64,000 nucleotides of DNA from Lacinutrix sp. WUR7 (GTDB lineage: Bacteria; Bacteroidota; Bacteroidia; Flavobacteriales; Flavobacteriaceae): contig NZ_CP045067.1 of NCBI RefSeq assembly GCF_016864015.1, positions 1,089,001 to 1,153,000 on the forward strand, in the 5' to 3' direction. The first letter of the stretch is position 1. Every line of letters begins with the position of its first letter. Of the stretch, positions 9,570-17,681 are shown one piece after another. The notes below the pieces were generated by a model. The model saw only the letters and a list, made by a program, of their open reading frames with translations, searched no databases and was not told the DNA's origin. Position numbers and translations under genes: made by a program.

Positions 9570-9576
9570 AGTATGG

Positions 9577-9594
9577 GTTCGGAACAAACCGAAC
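9577..9594. promoter_or_regulatory. Candidate operator GTTCGG-N6-CCGAAC
   Basis: A perfect 6-bp inverted repeat with a 6-bp spacer (AACAAA) in the short leader of the RND operon. Size, symmetry and overlap with the -33 region fit a dimeric winged-helix or TetR repressor site. Which of the two operon-encoded regulators binds cannot be told. Confidence 0.5.
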
Positions 9595-9622
9595 TAAACG
9601 AAGTTAAATAATTGTTAAATAA

Positions 9623-9650
9623 AAAAGCCGACTTTTAACAGTCGGCTTTT
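9623..9650 (-). terminator. Rho-independent terminator after pheS
   Basis: Stem AAAAGCCGACT/AGTCGGCTTTT (11 bp) with a 6-nt loop. Read on the minus strand it ends in a U-rich run. It lies 27 bp past the pheS stop codon and before the RND promoter, so it insulates the two leftward units. Confidence 0.85.
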
Positions 9651-9677
9651 AGTTTATTTTTTATGCTTTTTTTTGGT

Positions 9678-10697
9678 TTATAAAGCAGATTTAAATTGCT
9701 CTAAGAAACGTACATCGTTTTCACTTAATAAACGAATATCACTAATTTGATTAAGTAACATAGCAATACGATCTATTCCCATTCCGAAAGCAAAACCGGA
9801 ATATACTTTAGAATCGATACCACAGTTCTCTAAAACGTTTGGATCTACCATACCACAACCCATAATTTCTAACCATCCTGTTCCTTTGGTGATTTTATAA
9901 TCGGTTTCGGTTTCTAATCCCCAATACACATCTACCTCTGCACTTGGTTCTGTAAATGGAAAGTAAGAAGGACGTAAACGTATTTTAGATTTCCCAAACA
10001 TTTCTGTTGTGAAATACTGAAGTGTTTGTTTTAAATCGGCAAAACTTACATCTTTATCAATATATAAACCTTCTACTTGGTGGAAGAAACAGTGGGAACG
10101 CGCTGAAATAGCTTCGTTTCTAAATACTCTTCCTGGAGAGATGGTTCTAATTGGTGGTTTATTGTTTTCCATATATCGTACTTGTACAGAACTTGTATGT
10201 GTACGTAATAAAATATCTGGGTCTGTTTGTATGAAGAAGGTATCTTGCATATCACGTGCCGGGTGGTATTCTGGCAAGTTCAATGCGGTAAAGTTATGCC
10301 AGTCATCTTCTATTTCTGGACCTTCACTTACGTTAAAACCGATACGTGAAAAGATATCGATAATCTCATTTTTAACAATAGATATTGGATGACGTGCTCC
10401 TATTTCTATTGGTTCTCCCGGACGAGATAAATCGGCATAAACGCCTTTATCTTCTTCTTTACCTTCTAACTCTTCTTTTAAAGCGTTAACTTTCTCTTCG
10501 GCCGTTTTTTTAAGCTTATTAATGGTTTGACCAAATTCTTTTTTCTGGTCGTTTGCTACATTTTTAAACTCAGCAAAAAAATCGTTTAACAATCCTTTTT
10601 TACCTAAGTATTTTATACGAAATGTTTCCACTTCTTCTATAGATTGTGCTTTAAATACTTCGGCTTCTGCTATGAGTTCTTTTATCTTGTCTATCAT
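9678..10697 (-). CDS. pheS: Phenylalanyl-tRNA synthetase alpha subunit
   Basis: Charges tRNA-Phe as part of the (alpha-beta)2 synthetase in the cytoplasm. The 339-residue protein has the N-terminal coiled-coil tRNA-binding arm (residues 1-85) and then the class II catalytic core. Motif 2 is in RTISPGRVFRNEAISARSH with FHQVEGLYID, and motif 3 is in GFAFGMGIDRIAMLL near the C-terminus. Length is normal. pheT is not adjacent in this window, so the two subunits are probably unlinked here. A TAAATTTG -7 candidate lies at 10717-10724 on the minus strand, about 20 nt before the ATG, and a strong terminator follows the gene. Confidence 0.97.
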   Translation of the reverse strand: MIDKIKELIAEAEVFKAQSIEEVETFRIKYLGKKGLLNDFFAEFKNVANDQKKEFGQTINKLKKTAEEKVNALKEELEGKEEDKGVYADLSRPGEPIEIGARHPISIVKNEIIDIFSRIGFNVSEGPEIEDDWHNFTALNLPEYHPARDMQDTFFIQTDPDILLRTHTSSVQVRYMENNKPPIRTISPGRVFRNEAISARSHCFFHQVEGLYIDKDVSFADLKQTLQYFTTEMFGKSKIRLRPSYFPFTEPSAEVDVYWGLETETDYKITKGTGWLEIMGCGMVDPNVLENCGIDSKVYSGFAFGMGIDRIAMLLNQISDIRLLSENDVRFLEQFKSAL

Positions 10698-10716
10698 GGT
10701 GTGTATAAATAGGTGG

Positions 10717-10724
10717 CAAATTTA
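10717..10724 (-). promoter_or_regulatory. Candidate -7 element for pheS
   Basis: TAAATTTG on the minus strand matches TAnnTTTG and lies 19 nt before the pheS ATG. No clear -33 partner was found. Confidence 0.35.
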
Positions 10725-10837
10725 AATAAAATATCGTCATTACGAGGAGGAATCGACGAAGTAATCTTTAAAAAAGAATGTGATTGCTATTGCTAATAAA
10801 AAATTTACTCGACAATCGCCTAAGTTTGTAGTCATTT

Positions 10838-10911
10838 GCGTTAGCGATTGGAGCATTGTTGGAGCTCATCTTGGATAGCGACTGCGGAAAGTGCGACCCT
10901 TGTGGTAACGC
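10838..10911 (+). repeat. Dispersed GCGTTA/TAACGC element, copy B
   Basis: A 74-bp element with perfect terminal inverted repeats GCGTTA/TAACGC. It shares GCGTTAGCGATTG at its left end and a GCGGAAAGTGCGACC core with copy A. It is exactly as long as copy C (53205-53278) and aligns with it without gaps, including TTGTT-GAGCTC in the middle. The flank at 10736-10765 (CGTCATTACGAGGAGGAATC) looks like a second, unrelated widespread intergenic repeat. Confidence 0.65.
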
Positions 10912-10916
10912 CCTTA

Positions 10917-11273
10917 TTATTTAATATATCCAGTTTCTACAAAGTAGTTTACAATGGCTTCTTTCATTAAAACGCTTTGTTCTCCTGCTTTTAAGTGCGG
11001 TAATTCTGCTATTGTGGTGTAATGCGGCCAACCTTCTTCGTCTACAAATTCTAACTCATAATAGCCATAAGGCGTAAGGACTTTACAGATTGCAATGTGC
11101 ATAAGGTCAAGTTTTTGGTCTTTTTTAAATTTTCTGTCTAATTGCCCAAGTTCTTGTAAACCTATTAAATAAATGATGGCATCTAAGTCTAATTTGTCGC
11201 CATCTGCAAATTGAATAGATAATTTTTCTACTACCAATTCCCAACGTTCTTTTAATTCTGTATCTCTTGCCAT
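10917..11273 (-). CDS. Conserved hypothetical protein (118 aa)
   Basis: A small acidic soluble protein that starts MARDTELKERWELVVEKLS from the ATG at 11273; an in-frame GTG two codons upstream is less likely. It has an all-helical N-terminus with a QELGQLDRKFKKDQKLDLMHIA block and a beta-rich C-terminal half with GYYELEFVDEEGWPHY. There is no signal peptide or membrane segment. I know it as a conserved Flavobacteriia hypothetical without established function. A -7-like TAACTTTG lies at 11325-11332 on the minus strand. It stands alone, separated from pheS by the repeat at 10838-10911. Confidence 0.7.
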   Translation of the reverse strand: MARDTELKERWELVVEKLSIQFADGDKLDLDAIIYLIGLQELGQLDRKFKKDQKLDLMHIAICKVLTPYGYYELEFVDEEGWPHYTTIAELPHLKAGEQSVLMKEAIVNYFVETGYIK

Positions 11274-11280
11274 GTTCACT

Positions 11281-11298
11281 TCCTACAAAAGCAGGAAT
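11281..11298. repeat. Variant of the short dispersed palindrome
   Basis: TTCCTAC-AAAA-GCAGGAA has the arms of the ATTCCTGC/GCAGGAAT family with one mismatch. It is followed by TCTTTTT on the plus strand and lies in the 5' leader of the leftward gene that starts at 11273. Confidence 0.5.
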
Positions 11299-11439
11299 CT
11301 TTTTAAATGAAACTTAATAAGCCGCAAAGTTACTAAACCTTGTTGTCACTTTGAGACATTTAAGTCGATAAATCTATTAAATGTTGACCCTTTGAATCGT
11401 TGATTTATTATTAAAAAAGGAGAGAAGATTTGTTTTTTC

Positions 11440-11447
11440 TATATTTG
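11440..11447 (+). promoter_or_regulatory. Candidate -7 element for cvpA
   Basis: TATATTTG is a perfect TAnnTTTG and lies 16 nt before the cvpA ATG. No clear -33 TTG was found at the usual distance. Confidence 0.45.
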
Positions 11448-11463
11448 ACAAAATTCTAATTTT

Positions 11464-11985
11464 ATGAGCGTTTTAGATATTATTTTAGGAGCATTACTTC
11501 TTTTTGGATTGGTTAGAGGATTTATGAAAGGCCTTTTTGTAGAAGTTGCTTCCCTTGTAGCCTTGATTGCAGGAGTTTATGGCGCCATACATTTTAGTGG
11601 TTTTGCTGCAGAATTTTTAGCAAGCAAAGTAAATTGGGAAGAAAAATACACGAACATTGTAGCATTTGCTATCACTTTTGTCGTTATTATTTTAGTGATT
11701 TCACTAGCAGGAAAAGCATTAACGAAATTAGCTGATTTTGCTGCTTTAGGAATTATTAATAAATTATTAGGTGGTGTATTTGGTGCTTTAAAAATAGGAT
11801 TGGTTTTAAGTATTATTCTAGGTGTTTTTAGCAGAATGAATAACACCATACCTTTTGTTGGTGAAGAAGATTTAAAGGATTCTATTTTATATGAACCTGT
11901 AAAATCGCTTGCTCCAATGATTTTCCCTAGTATTATTAAAGCGGAAGAAAAAGAAGAGGAAACCCCAGAAACGGAAGCCGTTTAA
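11464..11985 (+). CDS. CvpA family inner-membrane protein
   Basis: A 173-residue protein with four predicted membrane segments (about 3-17, 25-48, 64-85 and 99-120) and a soluble C-terminal tail ending in an acidic Glu-rich stretch. The opening LDIILGALLLFGLVRGFMKGLF matches the CvpA family, named for colicin V production and now linked to envelope stress tolerance. It is divergent from the hypothetical at 10917 and converges with the small CxxC gene, the two stop codons being only 3 bp apart. The molecular role is not settled. Confidence 0.88.
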   Translation: MSVLDIILGALLLFGLVRGFMKGLFVEVASLVALIAGVYGAIHFSGFAAEFLASKVNWEEKYTNIVAFAITFVVIILVISLAGKALTKLADFAALGIINKLLGGVFGALKIGLVLSIILGVFSRMNNTIPFVGEEDLKDSILYEPVKSLAPMIFPSIIKAEEKEEETPETEAV

Positions 11986-11988
11986 ATA

Positions 11989-12342
11989 CTAATTTAAAAT
12001 TAGTGTGTAATCGATATCGTCTACGTTTAAATACTTATTATAGACCTGTTTTATATTAGAGAAAAGCGATTTTAATTCTGTAATTTCTTGCCTATTAAAC
12101 ATTAAAACAAGATTAGATTGCAAAGAGGGTACAGGGATTTTTCGTTTTACTTTTGCTTCTCCATATTTGTTTTCCCAGTACTCAGACTCTATAGCGAACA
12201 AATATTTTTTAAACTGTTTGTATTGTGCTTCTGAAAATTCAAAATAGATATTATTAAATTCTAAATGATATACATTACACTTTGTACAAATAGATAATTC
12301 GCCACTAGTCACTTTAGATATTGTTTTTATATTACTACACAT
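11989..12342 (-). CDS. Small CxxC protein at the end of the haem/iron operon
   Basis: From the ATG at 12342 the product is 117 residues and starts MCSNIKTISKVTSGELSICT. The longer open frame that starts at 12486 overlaps the upstream reductase gene and is rejected. It has an early Cys, then a C-x2-C pair (CTKC) followed by YHLEFNNIYFEF, which may be a small metal site. I recall a Bacteroidota family of this shape (possibly DUF6686) but am not certain. It follows the reductase gene by 20 bp on the same strand, so I infer co-expression with the haem/iron locus. Confidence 0.7.
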   Translation of the reverse strand: MCSNIKTISKVTSGELSICTKCNVYHLEFNNIYFEFSEAQYKQFKKYLFAIESEYWENKYGEAKVKRKIPVPSLQSNLVLMFNRQEITELKSLFSNIKQVYNKYLNVDDIDYTLILN

Positions 12343-12362
12343 AGACTTCTCTTTTTTTGAAA

Positions 12363-14552
12363 TTAGTAACAATCTGTTTTTATCTGATTTTTTTCTATAA
12401 ATGCACTTAACGGTAGGCTTAAATTTTCTGTGGTAATGACATCCAAAACAGCGAAGACATCGTTTTGCATGGCTAGAGAACCACAAAGCATAATTACACC
12501 ATTGTTTTTTAATGTTTCTGCTACAAACAAAGCGTCCAGTTTTAAAAGATCTTGCACATAATTTTTAGGTGCTTCTCTTGAAAACGCTAACTTTAATTTG
12601 GTGAATTTTTTGCTCTTATAATTCTCTTTAATAACGTCGCGATACAGGTTAAACGAAGCGTTTTGCCTTAGTCCGTAATACAAATGAGTTTCTATCTTTT
12701 TGGTATTTTGATCTAGCATTCCTAGAAAAGGAGCAATTCCTGTTCCGTTAGCAATTAAGATAACTTTGGAAGCTTTTTTAGGAAAATGAAAGGCTGTGTT
12801 TTTTACTATTCGCGATTTAAAAACGTCTCCTTTATTTAAGTTATTTAAGAACCCGGAGCCTAATCCGTTTTCATGAAGCTTTACACTTAATTGTACTTTT
12901 CCGTTGACTTTTCCTATAGAATATAAACGCTCTCTGTAATCGTTTTTAGGATAAATAGCCAACAAATCTCCAGAGGTAAATCTCTTGGTATTCGGTTTTA
13001 ATGTGATTAAAAAAGTGCTGTCGGCATGGTCTTCTGCTTTGGTTTTATCTACCACCGTAAATGTGTTGTTTAATCTTGGCTTTACAGCTAGTTTTTCTTT
13101 GGAAATAGATATAGGAAGCTTTCTCTTTTTGTTCCAAAGGGTTACCCATTCTTCAAAAGAGGTTACCGATTTATCATTAATGGTAAAAACGGGTAATCCT
13201 TGTTGTAACGGAAGCTTCATCGCTGCATCTACATCGAAAGCAAATTTACAAAAGTCGGGATATGCTAAAGATCCAAAACCAACTACAGAATAGCTTATTT
13301 CTTGTACTTGTTTTACCGTTTTTAATCGTTCTAAAAATACGTTGGCATTGGTTGGCGCTTCGCCTTCCCCATAGGTAGAAGTCAGAACTATAATATGTTC
13401 TGCTTTACTAAAGGTATCGTAATTATTAAGCTCTGTGATGTAAACGCTTTCGCCCGCTTTTATTAATTGTTCTTGTAATTGGTTAGCAAAAGGCAAGGTG
13501 TTTCCGTTTTCCGATCCTACTAAAATCACATATTTGCTATTGTCTTTTTTGTACTTGTTTTTTAGTTTAGCCTTTCTGCGTTTTAGCGTCATGGCAAAAC
13601 CAGAATAGATAAAAAACAAAATATTTGCGGTTGCAATTGCTAAAATTACAGACCATAAAATACTGCCTTTTCCAGTGTGTAAATTCAGACTTAAATTAGA
13701 AAACACCATAACCAAAGGTGTTTTTATTTCGCTTAAAGTTTCTCCTGTAAATTGGTTTACAACAACTTCTTTGTCTTTAAGAGCAAGTGTGAAATAGTCT
13801 TCTACGTCTTCCGAAAAAGGGAATTCTATGGTTTTTACCTCGGAAAGTTTTGTGTTTTTAAAAATAGGAAAATCTTGAATACCTTGTTTTGGTGTTTCCG
13901 AAAGAGATTCAAAATCTATGGTATGATTAACGCTACTCTTAGGAAGTAAATCGAACTTTTCAGCCGACAAATAAACACCGGTAATGGTGATGATAATTAT
14001 TGGAATTAACGATAGTCTTCCTAAAACGACATGCCAATACTGACTGAAGTTTTCGTTTACTACTTTCGTGAAAAACTTCTTTAAACCGCCTTGTCTTTTT
14101 AGTATTAAAACCGTTCCGGAAACGGCAATTAATAATAATAAAAAGGAGCATAACCCTACAAAAAAGCGTCCGATTCCTTTTAAAAACAACGACCTATGAA
14201 AATTAGTAACCCATTTAAAAAATTTGGACACTTCTATTTTATCTCCAATAAACGCTGCTGTTCTCGGATTTATATAGCCATTTAAACTTTCACCATCATT
14301 AGCAATAACAGATGCTAAAACAAAATGGTTTGCATCTACTTGCACATCGATAACTTCAGGATATTTTTCCTTTAAATTGGTAATCGTTTCGGCAACCGTT
14401 ATGGTTTCAAAATTAGAAACTTTATACGGTTCTAGCTTTTCTGAAATGGGTTGGAACGCCAAAATAATTCCAGTTATGGATGCTAATAAAATAAAAACAA
14501 AAGAAGATACAGCTAGTGTTAAGTGGCTGTATCTCCAAATGGAAATGGTCAT
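12363..14552 (-). CDS. PepSY-TM / flavodoxin / FAD-NAD(P)H reductase fusion
   Basis: A 729-residue inner-membrane electron-transfer flavoprotein. Residues 1-335 form a PepSY-associated TM module: TM1 in LTLAVSSFVFILLASITGII, and further membrane segments near 140, 185 and 305. The FMN-binding flavodoxin starts at about 345 (GSENGNT loop, then STYGEGEAPTN). The reductase part starts at about 490 and contains FAD motif RLYSIG, a GLGSGFLNN loop and the nucleotide motif ANGTGIAPFLGML. It ends in an aromatic Tyr, as in CysJ-type reductases. It probably reduces ferric chelates or haem with cytosolic NAD(P)H. Its place in an operon opposite a haem receptor supports this, but the substrate is inferred. 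Confidence 0.9.
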   Translation of the reverse strand: MTISIWRYSHLTLAVSSFVFILLASITGIILAFQPISEKLEPYKVSNFETITVAETITNLKEKYPEVIDVQVDANHFVLASVIANDGESLNGYINPRTAAFIGDKIEVSKFFKWVTNFHRSLFLKGIGRFFVGLCSFLLLLIAVSGTVLILKRQGGLKKFFTKVVNENFSQYWHVVLGRLSLIPIIIITITGVYLSAEKFDLLPKSSVNHTIDFESLSETPKQGIQDFPIFKNTKLSEVKTIEFPFSEDVEDYFTLALKDKEVVVNQFTGETLSEIKTPLVMVFSNLSLNLHTGKGSILWSVILAIATANILFFIYSGFAMTLKRRKAKLKNKYKKDNSKYVILVGSENGNTLPFANQLQEQLIKAGESVYITELNNYDTFSKAEHIIVLTSTYGEGEAPTNANVFLERLKTVKQVQEISYSVVGFGSLAYPDFCKFAFDVDAAMKLPLQQGLPVFTINDKSVTSFEEWVTLWNKKRKLPISISKEKLAVKPRLNNTFTVVDKTKAEDHADSTFLITLKPNTKRFTSGDLLAIYPKNDYRERLYSIGKVNGKVQLSVKLHENGLGSGFLNNLNKGDVFKSRIVKNTAFHFPKKASKVILIANGTGIAPFLGMLDQNTKKIETHLYYGLRQNASFNLYRDVIKENYKSKKFTKLKLAFSREAPKNYVQDLLKLDALFVAETLKNNGVIMLCGSLAMQNDVFAVLDVITTENLSLPLSAFIEKNQIKTDCY

Positions 14553-14605
14553 GCTTTTTTAAATTTAGGAGACTTTTGTACTGCTCTCAAAGTGACAATT
14601 GGGTT

Positions 14606-15088
14606 TTAGTTAGGCATTAAACGCACATAACGAATAAACCCTGTACCTTCTTTTTTACTTTTCACACTTTCTGATGTTAATAGAAACTCCACATCTTTGG
14701 TGTAATATTCTTGATCTTCTACAGCCGTTTCAAAACGAATACTGTAACCCGCATCAATTTTAGAATCTTCAATTTCTAAAACGCTAATCGTTCTTGCGCC
14801 TCCAGCAATGGTTTCTCCTGTAATAGCGTCGATACTAGAGCGCTTCTTTCCGTAGAATTTCCACCATTCTGAAATATCGTGATACCACTCATCATCATCT
14901 CCTTGCACGTATAAGGTTTTTTCATATTCTCCTTCCGGATTAATAAGTGAAATAACCACGTAGGCATTTTCACCTGTATAATTAATCATTTGAATCATGC
15001 ATTTATACGATGTAGATTCTTTTATAGTGGTAAAGGATAGCATTGTTATTGCTAAAAAACAAATCGTTAATATGGATTTAAATTTCAT
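14606..15088 (-). CDS. DUF2271 secreted protein
   Basis: A 160-residue exported protein with a Sec signal (MKFKSILTICFLAITMLSFT). The mature part has the DUF2271 pattern: an Asn-Tyr-Thr-Gly strand, NAYVVISLINPEGEYEKTLYV, a WYHDISEWW motif, then SSIDAITGETIAGG and a C-terminal Arg/Tyr strand. Proteins of this family often accompany PepSY reductases and flavin-modified periplasmic proteins. It lies 53 bp before the PepSY-flavodoxin reductase on the same strand, which fits that partnership. Direct function is unknown; it might be a periplasmic electron or metal carrier. Confidence 0.8.
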   Translation of the reverse strand: MKFKSILTICFLAITMLSFTTIKESTSYKCMIQMINYTGENAYVVISLINPEGEYEKTLYVQGDDDEWYHDISEWWKFYGKKRSSIDAITGETIAGGARTISVLEIEDSKIDAGYSIRFETAVEDQEYYTKDVEFLLTSESVKSKKEGTGFIRYVRLMPN

Positions 15089-15140
15089 GTGTAACTTTAT
15101 TTTTTTTGAGGTTATAATTTTATGAAATATGAAAAGACAC

Positions 15141-15163
15141 TTCGACTGCGCTCCGTGTGACAG
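15141..15163. repeat. Short dispersed repeat (TTCGACTGCGCTCC type)
   Basis: TTCGACTGCGCTCCGTGTGA followed by CAG; a second copy with four substitutions lies at 31555-31576. Both lie in gaps inside operons. The sequence resembles the short CTTCGAC...GTGACA intergenic repeats common in this phylum. Confidence 0.5.
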
Positions 15164-15191
15164 TTCCTGATTACAAACTCTAAATTATTTA

Positions 15192-16667
15192 TTATTTTAA
15201 AAAATCTAAATCGATTTTCTGTGCTTTTAAAATTTCATTTTCGGATGCTAAATCAAAAGGAGTTTCATCAAAATCTGTTATTACATCTTTTTTAGCTCCA
15301 ATAGATAACAAATACTTTAAGATCTCTGTGTCTTTCGCTTGTAAAGCTGCTAAATGTAAAGCCGTATTTCCTTCGTTATTCTTCGCATTTACATCTATTT
15401 TAAATGGCGCTATAAACTTTAAAAGATGGATATCGTTTTTAGCTAATACTAAATGAAATACCGTATTTCCATTTTCTTGTGTTTTCGTAAAATCCAGTCC
15501 GTTTTTAGTTAAAACACCTAACTTTTGCTCAAAAACATCTGATTTTTTAGTCGAAAACGATTCTATTAAATAAGGCGTTAAGTTATTTTTATTTGCATCT
15601 AAAATGGCAACATCGGCTTTATTTTCTATTAAAAAACGAACCACTTCTAGCGAATTATTTGCGACAGCCAAAGCTAGCGCAGATTCTCCCTTTTTGTTCA
15701 CCTGGTTTACATCTTTAACCTCCTTAAATAATAAGGAAACAGTTTCTAAATTGTTTCGGCTTGCTGCGTTTATAAATGGGGTGTTTCCGTTTTCATCGAT
15801 TGCGTTTACATTTCCTTTATCTAAGAAATAACTAACCACTTCTAAATCTTTACTTCTGGCTGCTAAAATATGTAAAGGCGTTTCGTTTTTAATAGAGGCT
15901 TTTTCCGGGTTTAAACCAACACTTTCTAAGTATTTGAAAAAATCTATGGTATTTGTATTTCCTCTAGTACCAGCAGCTGCGAACACAAAAGCGTTATCAT
16001 TTCCTTTTACCCCTTTTTCAAGTAATTGATTTAATAGATCTATATTTCCTGTTTTTGCAACATAATTAAAAACGCCATTTCCATCTGCATCTACACTATT
16101 TATACTAGCTCCTTTGGAAGTAAAATAGTTGATTAACGTAAAATCTTTATCGTATGGAGCAGCTAATAGAAGTGCATTAGCTCCTTTTGGTGTTACATCT
16201 GTTTTTACATTTGCACCATTTGCAATACAAAGGTCATACACCTTCGTGTTTTGTTGTCCGGAACCTGCAGCAAAATTTAAGATGGTATTTCCTTTATCAT
16301 CTGTAATATCTGTTTTAGCGCCTTTGCTAAGTAGATATTCCATTACCTCTATATTGCCTTTATATGCTGCCCAAAAAATGTACGTTCTACCATCGTGCGT
16401 TAGCTTATTGGCATCGTTTCCTTCTTTAGACTGAATGTGTTTAATAGTTGCTACTGGTGCATCTTGTAAAATAGCATATACCACAGCATCAAAATTATTG
16501 CCATTAGCTTCTGTAATGTCATTTCCTTCTTGAATTTTAGCTTCAACAGTTGCAATGGTTGGATTCGATTTCCAATAATCACGGTTTAAAAATATATTTT
16601 CTTGCGCAAAACCTAGCGTGCTTAAAAATAGTGTAACAACGGCTATTATGTTTTTTAAATACTTCAT
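15192..16667 (-). CDS. Secreted ankyrin-repeat protein
   Basis: A 491-residue protein with a Sec signal peptide (MKYLKNIIAVVTLFLSTLGFAQ), so it acts beyond the inner membrane, probably in the periplasm. The rest is a solenoid of roughly a dozen ankyrin repeats with the usual TPLHxAA/VxxLLxxGA pattern, for example GRTYIFWAAYKGNIEVMEYL, GNTPFINAASRNNLETVSLL and GNTALHLAALQAKDTEILKY. No enzymatic domain is visible. It lies between DUF6607 (1-bp gap) and DUF2271 in the haem/iron operon. Periplasmic ankyrin proteins in other bacteria protect haem enzymes; a scaffolding role here is inference. Confidence 0.88.
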   Translation of the reverse strand: MKYLKNIIAVVTLFLSTLGFAQENIFLNRDYWKSNPTIATVEAKIQEGNDITEANGNNFDAVVYAILQDAPVATIKHIQSKEGNDANKLTHDGRTYIFWAAYKGNIEVMEYLLSKGAKTDITDDKGNTILNFAAGSGQQNTKVYDLCIANGANVKTDVTPKGANALLLAAPYDKDFTLINYFTSKGASINSVDADGNGVFNYVAKTGNIDLLNQLLEKGVKGNDNAFVFAAAGTRGNTNTIDFFKYLESVGLNPEKASIKNETPLHILAARSKDLEVVSYFLDKGNVNAIDENGNTPFINAASRNNLETVSLLFKEVKDVNQVNKKGESALALAVANNSLEVVRFLIENKADVAILDANKNNLTPYLIESFSTKKSDVFEQKLGVLTKNGLDFTKTQENGNTVFHLVLAKNDIHLLKFIAPFKIDVNAKNNEGNTALHLAALQAKDTEILKYLLSIGAKKDVITDFDETPFDLASENEILKAQKIDLDFLK

Positions 16668-16668
16668 A

Positions 16669-17577
16669 TTATTTTTTTACAAATGATTCTATTAATGGAT
16701 TAATTTCTTCTGCTGTTTGGTATTTTTCTTTATCAAATAAATACTTAAACAATACTTTATTATCTACTTTTTCTTCTAAAATTAAATCTTGATTTCTTGC
16801 AAATACTTCGTCCCATTTAGTGCGTACTAAAGCCCATTTAGCTTGTTCTTTAGCCCAAAACTCTTGTGCTGCAATACATTTACTATCTTCTACTTTAACA
16901 TAGGTATTATATCCTTTTTCTTGTGCTAATAACACATCATCTTTAGCGTCTTGACGAATAATTTTATCGTTATCTTGGTCATGAATCCAACCGCTTTCTA
17001 CAATCTCGTGACGGTTTGTTCTAAGAGTCACATTATAATCGCTACGTTTGGTATACTCACGTCTTGGTAAAGGTGCAGCTGTTGTACTTTCCCAGTAGCT
17101 TTTTCCATCTACATGTACCCAAGTTGCAGAACCTTCGTAACGCGGACTATCATCTACCTGAAATACTTTTTGAGTCCATTGCCCTTTTACTTCTTTTTTT
17201 GGAAGATTAACAAAGGTCCATTTATTATCGTGGTTAAATTCATATAAGTTTGTGTTTTCAAATTCCCAATCTTGTCTCCAATGCTTCACAATATAAGGTT
17301 GCTCTTTAGAACCAACAATTAATAAATGTTGCATTGCTATTTTGTCTTTATCGTCTGCAACTAATTGCACCCATTCTAATCCTTTATCATGTTTTGTTTT
17401 CGAAGCAACGTATGTAGAATCTTCCGAGTATTGAAAAGTTTCTGCAAAATTAAAGCTTACTTCATAACAACCACACATCGCTTTAATGGCTTTTTGATCT
17501 TGTTCCTTCTTTTTTTGTGCGCTTACATTAAAAGTAAATGCGAATGATAAAATGAATAATAAGGGTAAATGTTTCAT
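16669..17577 (-). CDS. DUF6607 family secreted protein
   Basis: A 302-residue exported protein with Sec signal (MKHLPLLFILSFAFTFNVSAQ). It contains the family features I recognise: an early CGCYEVSFNFAETF block, the VKHWRQDWEFEN motif, WTQKVFQVDDSPRYEGSATW, a PLPRREYTKRSDYNV stretch and a Trp-rich C-terminal helical region. It probably sits in the periplasm or outer-membrane inner leaflet. It is the first gene of the leftward arm of the haem/iron locus, divergent from the TonB-dependent receptor across 104 bp. The biochemical function is unknown, but the fixed context argues for haem or iron handling. Confidence 0.82.
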   Translation of the reverse strand: MKHLPLLFILSFAFTFNVSAQKKKEQDQKAIKAMCGCYEVSFNFAETFQYSEDSTYVASKTKHDKGLEWVQLVADDKDKIAMQHLLIVGSKEQPYIVKHWRQDWEFENTNLYEFNHDNKWTFVNLPKKEVKGQWTQKVFQVDDSPRYEGSATWVHVDGKSYWESTTAAPLPRREYTKRSDYNVTLRTNRHEIVESGWIHDQDNDKIIRQDAKDDVLLAQEKGYNTYVKVEDSKCIAAQEFWAKEQAKWALVRTKWDEVFARNQDLILEEKVDNKVLFKYLFDKEKYQTAEEINPLIESFVKK

Positions 17578-17655
17578 TATTAAAGTTTTATTTATTGGGT
17601 TTAAAAAAAATTTAAATTTATTTATTCTTATTTAGATTGAATTAAAATAAGATTC

Positions 17656-17674
17656 TATATTTGCGGCAAATATA
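17656..17674. promoter_or_regulatory. Palindromic back-to-back -7 elements in the divergent haem-locus promoter
   Basis: TATATTTG-CGG-CAAATATA is a perfect 8-bp inverted repeat around CGG, and each arm is a perfect TAnnTTTG -7 box for its own strand. The rightward box lies 18 nt before the receptor ATG and has a TTG 16 nt upstream at 17637-17639. The leftward box would give a leader of about 80 nt for DUF6607. The two polymerases would compete for the same DNA, or the palindrome is a repressor site such as a Fur-type operator. Confidence 0.5.
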
Positions 17675-17681
17675 AAATAGA

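Noticed and set aside
12343-12486. 48-codon N-terminal extension of the small CxxC gene
   Set aside because: It overlaps the end of the PepSY-flavodoxin reductase gene in another frame; the ATG at 12342 gives a normal short spacing and a compact protein.
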